A DNA stretch of 64,000 bases from Megalobrama amblycephala (taxonomy: Eukaryota > Chordata > Actinopteri > Cypriniformes > Xenocyprididae), in the NCBI RefSeq assembly GCF_018812025.1, contig NC_063044.1, positions 47,792,989 to 47,856,988 of the forward strand. The letters run 5' to 3'. Shown here piece after piece: positions 57,531-64,000 of the stretch. The notes below the pieces were generated by a model. It had not been told where the DNA came from. It made no database searches and saw nothing but the letters and a program-made list of their open reading frames with translations. Position numbers and translations under genes: made by a program. Each line of letters begins with the position of its first letter. Position 1 is the stretch's first letter.

Positions 57531-59067
57531 TAGGGGAGAGTGGGGTAAGATGAGCCATTTTTTACTTCTGTGGTCCTCAAGATAAGGAAAAATGAGGCAG
57601 AAGTACAATGAAAGTATTTAAAGTAATTTCAGGATGTTTCCTATCATTTTAAATTATCAAAATACATCTATGACAAAGGGTTCTAAAAAAATGGCTTTTT
57701 ATAAAAAAGTGTTCCTCTGGCTCAATTTACCCCAGGTTAGGGAATCTGAATCAAACCCATCTGAAATTTTAAAGACAATGTACCTATTTTAAAAACTAAT
57801 TGGTAACACTTTATAATAACTGCACACTATGAAGCATTAGTTAATAGTTATTTCATCACTTATAAAGCATTAATAGACATTAGTAAGTAGTTTATAAATA
57901 CAGCTATAATTGCTTTATTCTTGATTTATAAGCATATCTATAATGTTTAATAATTGTATTTTCATACTTTATTAATAATCAATTTATCATTTCTAAATTA
58001 AGTATTACATTATTTACAAACCAGTTATTTAGGAGTTGTCAGTAGTTCATTTAGTAAGTGTAAGTAAATGATTAATAAACTATTTAAACATTCATTTATA
58101 CATCTTATTATTTAGACACATAGTAATAGTTACTTAGTGTGTTAGTAAATGTTTTATTAACACATATTCCTACTGCAATTCATGATTTATTCAGGTAGTT
58201 ATAAAACATTTAGAAGTAGTGAGCTCATCTAAAGTGAGGACTATTTATGCTTTGTAAAGCTTTTATAAATGAGATTTAAAGGTTCAGTGATCTTCTGATC
58301 TTCTGCACTGCTGTTCTCTAATGTTTTAAAGTTAGTACCGGATAGTTTTGACACTAGGAATATGTTAATAAAGCATTTATTAACACACTGAGTAACTAAT
58401 ACTATATGTCTAAATAATAAGATGCATAAATGTACATTTAAATATTTTATTAATCATTTACTTACACTTCCTAAATGATCTTATGAACCACTGACAACTC
58501 CTAAATTACTGGTTTGTGAATAATGTAATACATAATTTAGAAATGATAAATTGATCATTAATAAAGTATGAAAATACAATTATTAAACTCATTATAGATA
58601 TGCTTATAAATCAAGAACAAAGCATTTATAGCTGTATTTATAAATGCTTACTAATGTCTATTAATGTTTTATAAATGATGAATTAACTATTTACTAATGC
58701 TTAACTAATGCTTCACAGCGTGAGATTCTAAAGTGTTACCAACTAATTTAATAATCAAATTTCCTTTTATTCTTTATAAAAATATTTTACAAATATTAAT
58801 TTTTTTAAAGCTAAATTAAACAACATAAAACCAACCAAATTAAGTTGAAATTTCAGTATCTTTAATTGTTTGCATTTCTGAAACAATATGTTGAACATCA
58901 AAGTTGTAACCTTCCCACAAACAGACTAAACAGAGAGAGTTTGTTGAGTAAAATTAAATAAAAAATAAATAAGAATGAATAAATGTCACTGAAGCTAATA
59001 AACATTTTAGTCAATAGGTTCTTGACGTGGTAGTTTTTTTTCATTTGGCTCACTTTGCCCCATAGCT
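57531..59067. mobile_element. MITE with GTGGGGTAAGATGAGCC ends, host of 57802
   Basis: Left GGGGAGAGTGGGGTAAGATG and right TTTGGCTCACTTTGCCCCAT are imperfect inverted repeats. Interrupted by the 939-bp element at 57802-58740. Confidence 0.55.
57802..58740. mobile_element. 939-bp hAT-type element with ~400-bp inverted arms
   Basis: AACTAATT on both sides (57794-57801 and 58741-58748), a perfect 8-bp duplication. Begins GGTAACACTTTATAATAACT and ends AAAGTGTTACC. The arms pair over nearly 400 bp, for example AGTATTACATTATTTACAAA against its complement. The short middle part is unique. No coding capacity; hAT membership is inferred from the duplication length. Confidence 0.85.
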
Positions 59068-59743
59068 GCCATTTTAGTAAAAGCTAGCTAGCTTACCAAT
59101 TCAGAATAATATTTAGCTAAATGACTTGCATGGTTTTATACGTTGCTAAATCACAAATATGCATCATAAATAGTTTTAGACCTGGACAAATTTGCTTTGA
59201 TAAAATAACCATTACATCTGTAATTTTACTTTGACAAGCCAAAAATAGTTTTTAAAGTAAAAAAGCAACTTCAGTCCTCCCATGTGCTTCTCCTTTTCAC
59301 AGTCTGGCAGAAATGATGGGTGGTTCTAAAATATATGGTGCTTTGCCACAGAAGAACACGCTTGTACCGCTGTAGCTGAATAAACAGAAGATTGAAACGC
59401 TTAAACATGACTAATAAACACACAACTGCCTTATTCTGTATTAGAAGCCACACCATCTCACAGAAGGACGCTCAACTGTTGTTATGAAGTGAGTTTGGAG
59501 TAAAAACATCTTATTAAATGTTGTCTTTTGTTGGACAACATGTTAATAAATGCTTCTCATGTCTGGAAACGCATGTTGCTTTTTCAAATGTACATTATAA
59601 GTGACTCAAACTCGCAGTGCTTTTAGATGGATTAGCATTTGGAGCCATACTTCATTGACAAGCTGCCTTTGCGATTTGAGCACATTCATTCTGAAATTGT
59701 AGTGTGTGTGTTAAGCATTACTAGGAAAAATGCTAAATTACTT
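59068..59743. other. unique sequence, no gene seen
   Basis: No supported exon. The 61-codon minus frame at 59271 has no recognisable domain. Confidence 0.5.
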
Positions 59744-59955
59744 TTACTTACTGCTTTGGTTCCCATTAACTTCCATTGTTTCCATCAGTTGGGAAAAATT
59801 GGAAGTTAGAACTGGAAATCTTTGGTTGCCAACATTCTTTAAAATCTTCTTTTGTGTTCAGCAGAATAAAGAAATTCATACATGTTTGGAAAAACTTTGG
59901 GGGTGAGTAAATAATGACAGAATTTTCATTTTTGATTGAACTATCTCTTTACAGA
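59744..59955. repeat. half copy of an abundant fish MITE
   Basis: CATTCTTTAAAATCTTCTTT, TGTGTTCAGCAGAATAAAGA and GACAGAATTTTCATTTTTGA are the right half of the family also seen at 63475. Confidence 0.65.
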
Positions 59956-61220
59956 GACCAAAAAAAGACGTGTGAGAATTGAGCTCTGTTTAGCTCACCC
60001 TCACTACATTTCTAAGAGGCTATTTGTAAAATTGATTGCACCTTTGCAAGCAATATGGGACTCCATCTGCTCTCACACAGTTTGATCAGCATTCTTTATT
60101 GACACTCTTCTCCTGTCTCTTATTTTTTCACTTGGTCTCATCTTGTTCTAGTTGGTGGGAAAACAGCAGTGATATGGTACAAGTTGAGTTCTGAACAAAC
60201 TGAGCTTGGATCTCTGAACAAATCACCTAATGAAAATTAGAGGAGGATATAGCAAGTAATGAAAAGGATGATTCAAGTTCACTGTCTTCTCCACCGTCTC
60301 CAAGACTGTTGGGCTGACACAACAAACATCTATAACCTTGAATGACCTTCATGAAGACTTTAAATGCCTGTTCACACCTAATTCAGTGAGACTAAAGGAG
60401 ACAAAAATATAATATATACTGTATGTATCCAAATATTGGAGACGCATAATATATTGGCCATTATGTCAATATCGGCCAATTCAATAAAAATTTGATAACC
60501 GTTTTTACTGTGCCAAGTTCAAATGTACAAAACTATCTATTCTACTACACTACTGGCACACTAAAGCAAAAGAGATTCATTACTGAATGGAAGTGGTCAC
60601 TATTAAATAGTATAAATGTTCAGTAACCCATAAGCTTCTAGGCTGAGCTTGTTCTGTTTCTTCCACAAAAGTAGTGGATTTATGGATGCTTTAGAGAGAT
60701 ACTCACAGTACAACAGCGAAGGGAAGTGATGCAGTCATCATTATCCAGCAATGAGCCAACACAGATGACCTTTTAAATATGTGCAGGAGGAGATTAATTC
60801 ATATGTCAAAGGAAAAAGCAAAGGAGGGTTTCCAAACCCCAGGCTAGATTACATAGACATCTGTGAAGGTGAAAATCTCATGTTGTGTTGAACTTCTTAT
60901 TCAATGTAAAATGTTTGAATATTAACTTGAAACAAAATCAATTGCTAAAATTTGCTGATAGTGCTACATATTTTCATATCAGTAACAGACTGTACTGTAG
61001 TCATGGATTTCCACAAGGGTCATGCACCATTTAGCATTAAAAAAAAAAGAAAAGAAATTCCTCTTAAATTCCACTTCATTTCTGGAAAAAACCCCTGAAA
61101 AATACAATGAACCCTCTGTCATCGTTTACTCACCTTGTTCCTTTATATCTTCTGTGCACTGCAAAAAATATTTTATTTTCCCTTAAATTAAGCAGATATT
61201 TGTATTATTTTAAGCATTCA

Positions 61221-61316
<96 letters not shown>

Positions 61317-62955
61317 TCATTATAATTTTTGAAAAGATACATATTGAAATTAGTATTTTGTTACCCTTTATTGAAAAAAAAAATCATTTAATTTTTTAGT
61401 AAATTAAGTTTTATTTTATGGACAATGATGGAACACATTTCCACATTTTCAAAACGTAAACAGAAAACAACAGAATTATCTAGCTCATTTTATTAGTTTT
61501 GAGTCTAACACAATTACTCTGTTGTGTGACGGTTTTGAATTCATTTCAATTGCAATTCAATAAATCCTTTATGTCTTTTCATTCAGTTTCCAATTTAACA
61601 TCCTGTGTGACCAATTCAGTTTAAGCTGATGAACTGAAAAGAAGCCAGTTCTTACATTCTGAATTTTACCCAAACCTTACTTTCACAGATCAAACATATA
61701 ATTTAAAAATTTTCCACATCTGTGCTTTCTGGATAATCGCCACCTCTAAATTTCACATTCTGCGAAGAGACTCTCATACACTGGTCATCAGCTATGGTTT
61801 AAACTCTTGGAGCATGAAACCTAAATTCCCTTCAAACAAGCCTTATTCCAACATAAACACACATTATCACACTCACATACACATGTCTTCTCAAAACCAC
61901 ACTGTAATAGTGTTCTGCTCCCTCCATGAATGAAGACCATGTTCTGTTCCATCTGACCCTTTCAGGCTTTCTGTTGTTCCCTCTGAACTGTGCCCTAGGA
62001 CGTGAAGGAAGACCACCGAACAGCGAGGCAATGACTCAATGGACACAACAGTATATCTTCTACATGACTGAGCATATTGTTTTGTGTTTATATTACCTGT
62101 CCATCTCAGTACCTACTGTGTCATTGCTTCTGCTCCTTCTTTTCTGAGATGTTCCTTATTGAAAAGTCAGTCCTTTTGAATTTTCTGGGATTTCTGCACC
62201 ATTCAAATTGTGCTCTTTTGGTGTAAAAAGTGCTTTCAGTGTGTGAAATGTTTTAAAGGTATTACACATATTTTCAAAACTTTGCCTCTTTTTTTCAAAA
62301 CTTTACACACAAATCCAATAATTGCACACACAAAATGCAAAATGCCTTACATCTCTTGCAAAATGAAGCACTGCATTCAAAATATCACAAACACATACGA
62401 TGCAAACACCTTTGCCATAATATGCTATTTTTGGATATATACACACAGTTATTCAAAACCTAAAGCTCTTCTTTCATGAGCTCCTATGTACATTTCTGTA
62501 CAAGACTGAAAGTAATTGCCAGAGAGATGTTGAAAAATTCACGGTAAACATGAAAGCAAGATTGAAACCAAACTATTTTTATTTTTATTTTTTTTTTACT
62601 GTAAGCATTTGTGGTTGTGAATACAATATTACACAGTATGAAAGAAAAGAAATCAACCATGTGTACTTGGACATAAACAATGAAGTGTTTGAAAAAGGAA
62701 ATCAAGATACTTTCTGTTGGATGGTTTTTTTTATTTTTATTTTTATTTTTTTTTTGTTAAATAGAGAATTGTGCATTGTGTTTTGGAAAAAGTGTTTTAT
62801 GAAATTGAAAACTGAGTTGAAGGCTGAGAATTAGTGTATGGTTTTGCAGATTTGGTGTGTGGTTCTGCTGTTTGAGTGTCAGGTTTCAGAAATCGTGTGA
62901 CAAGGATTTTGTGTGTAAGCAGTTGAAAAAAAAACTGTTTAAAAGTAGTCCATAT
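59956..62955. other. AT-rich intergenic sequence, no gene seen
   Basis: Holds a (TA)n at 61225-61314. The frames of 73-94 codons at 61926, 62210 and 62550 are in low-complexity or AT-rich DNA without domains or splice support. Confidence 0.5.
61225..61314. repeat. (TA)n microsatellite, 90 bp
   Basis: About 45 uninterrupted TA units. Confidence 0.95.
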
Positions 62956-63381
62956 TGTCACGATCACCAGTTGCCCTTGAAAGCCACCAGGGGGCACTCC
63001 ATCACAGACTATTGTAATTCTCTTACAGACTTCATCTCCCATAGTCCATTGCCTGAGTTCATCTTCTGTGATGGTTTTCAGCTGAGTCTCATTTATCTCA
63101 TTACCTCTGCCTATATTAAGCCTGGTTACTCAATCACTCATTGCAAAGTCTTGTTTGTGTCTTTACTGCAGTTCTGAGCATTTGTATCCTGGGTTTCCCA
63201 TGGTTTTGTTTTTCTGCTTGTTTGTTTGGTCTCTCTGTTTGCTTCTGCCTTGAACTCTATTGTTTGGGTGGTTTATTTGTGTATGACCTTCGTCTGTTTT
63301 TGGATGTCAATTGTAGATTACCCTTTCAGTAAAAACTGTGTTTAGATCCTCAACTTTCGTGTCTCAGAGCAATACATGACA
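62956..63381 (+). mobile_element. solo LTR (426 bp) with 5-bp target duplication
   Basis: Begins TGTCACGATCACC and ends ATGACA; TGTCA/TGACA are the inverted tips typical of LTRs. CATAT lies on both sides (62951-62955 and 63382-63386). Internal text (AAGCCACCAGGGGGCACTCC, CATCTCCCATAGTCCATTGC) matches a common fish LTR type. No second LTR or internal region is present, so it most likely formed by LTR-LTR recombination. The 106-codon frame at 62857-63177 overlaps it and is not a gene. Confidence 0.8.
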
Positions 63382-63474
63382 CATATGACTCATGTGTTAT
63401 ATAAAATGCTTTGAAGCCATATGAAAGCTTTGTGTAAGATTAAAATTTAGTCTTAAATTTAAAAGACTTAAAAG

Positions 63475-63619
63475 CATAGATCACCCAAAAATGAAAATTC
63501 TGAAATTTACTCACCCTCAAGATGTTCCAAACCTGTATGAATTTCTTTCTTCTGAAAAAAAAAAGAAGATATTTTGAAGAATGTCAGTAAACAAACAGTA
63601 GATGGGTCCCACTTCCATA
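63475..63619. repeat. left half of an abundant fish MITE
   Basis: GATCACCCAAAAATGAAAAT, TTTACTCACCCTCAAGATGT and GAAGATATTTTGAAGAATGT. Joined to the repeat that follows. Confidence 0.65.
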
Positions 63620-63890
63620 TTATGGAAGTGGAGGGCCCGTGAGTATAAGAGGGTGCCTGCAAGACGCAACATCAACTCGTTTTGTCTGAAGGAGGTGTGT
63701 AGGAATACCCGATGCATGGCAACGAGACACAGTATTGTTCCCCTTCTCAGGAATCCAGGGTTACATATGTAACCTGAGACGTCCCCTTTCGAAGTGGTAC
63801 TTCAACAATGCATCGACAATGACTCTATGGGGAACAAATACATTCTATGCCATGCTGAGGGGATGCCTGCCTCGCTAAGCTGTGAGTATG
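63620..63890. repeat. interspersed repeat, related to 7440-7870
   Basis: Shares GTGAGTATAAGAGGGTGCCTG, ATGGCAACGAGACACAGT and CCATGCTGAGGGGATGCCTG with the earlier copy. Class not resolved. Confidence 0.5.
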
Positions 63891-63912
63891 CACAAACATA
63901 GTGGGTATAGCA

Positions 63913-64000
63913 CAGGGATGTCCAAACTCGGACCTGGAGGGCCACTGTCCTGCAGAGTTTAGCTCCAACTTGCCTCAACACACCTGCCTAATATGCCTAG
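63913..64000. mobile_element. hAT-type MITE, cut by the window end
   Basis: Begins CAGGGATGTCCAAACTCGGA then CTGGAGGGCCACTGTCCTGC, the same family as 5517. The rest is beyond the window. Confidence 0.7.

Noticed and set aside
62857..63177. 106-codon ORF on the plus strand
   Set aside because: Overlaps the solo LTR and has no recognisable domain.
10000..64000. mapt or sppl2-type exons expected next to crhr1 from human gene order
   Set aside because: No tau repeat or protease motif was seen in any frame; the order may differ in fish or the genes lie further away.

Overview
The window is eukaryotic, almost certainly from a cyprinid-type teleost fish. It has spliced exons with GT/AG borders, long introns, an AT-rich background, many (TA)n and (TG)n microsatellites and a dense mixture of fish-type DNA transposon remnants. 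There are no bacterial operons. I cannot name the species. Family names are from recognition by eye; no database was searched.

Only one host gene is securely identified. Bases 2454-9733 (+) hold the last three coding exons of crhr1, the class B corticotropin-releasing hormone receptor: exons of 136, 42 and 141 bp. They cover TM6, TM7, helix 8 and the C-tail ending in a PDZ-type SSAV. The first AATAAA after the stop is at 10013. Upstream exons lie outside the window.

A second possible gene is a tiny two-exon unit on the minus strand at 20258-19923. It encodes a hydrophobic segment, has a 108-bp intron with a good donor and AATAAA just past the stop, but its fifth codon is TGA. Two more exon-like blocks (near 31.7 kb minus and 54.63 kb plus) are reported only as weak candidates.

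The rest (about 10-64 kb) reads as intergenic sequence built from nested mobile elements. Highlights: (1) three nearly identical ~675-bp elements with TTAA target duplications, all keeping the same 64-codon ORF (1693, 32262, 55059); (2) two 369-bp elements with ~9-bp duplications (8641, 37655); (3) a decayed gypsy-like retrotransposon (34.3-35.17 kb and 47.29-48.06 kb) split by one 12.1-kb insertion whose ends are long inverted repeats. That insertion holds a 34-bp minisatellite, a Harbinger-like element, a chimeric hAT element, tRNA-like sequences and a ~1-kb palindrome; (4) a 939-bp hAT-type element with perfect 8-bp duplications (57802) inside another element; (5) a solo LTR with a 5-bp duplication (62956); (6) a decayed Tc1 transposase (48.45-49.08 kb); (7) a two-megabase-scale-free but locally deep nest at 27.2-28.5 kb, three elements deep.

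The most unusual object is the 12.1-kb composite. The interrupted retrotransposon reading frame shows independently where it begins and ends.
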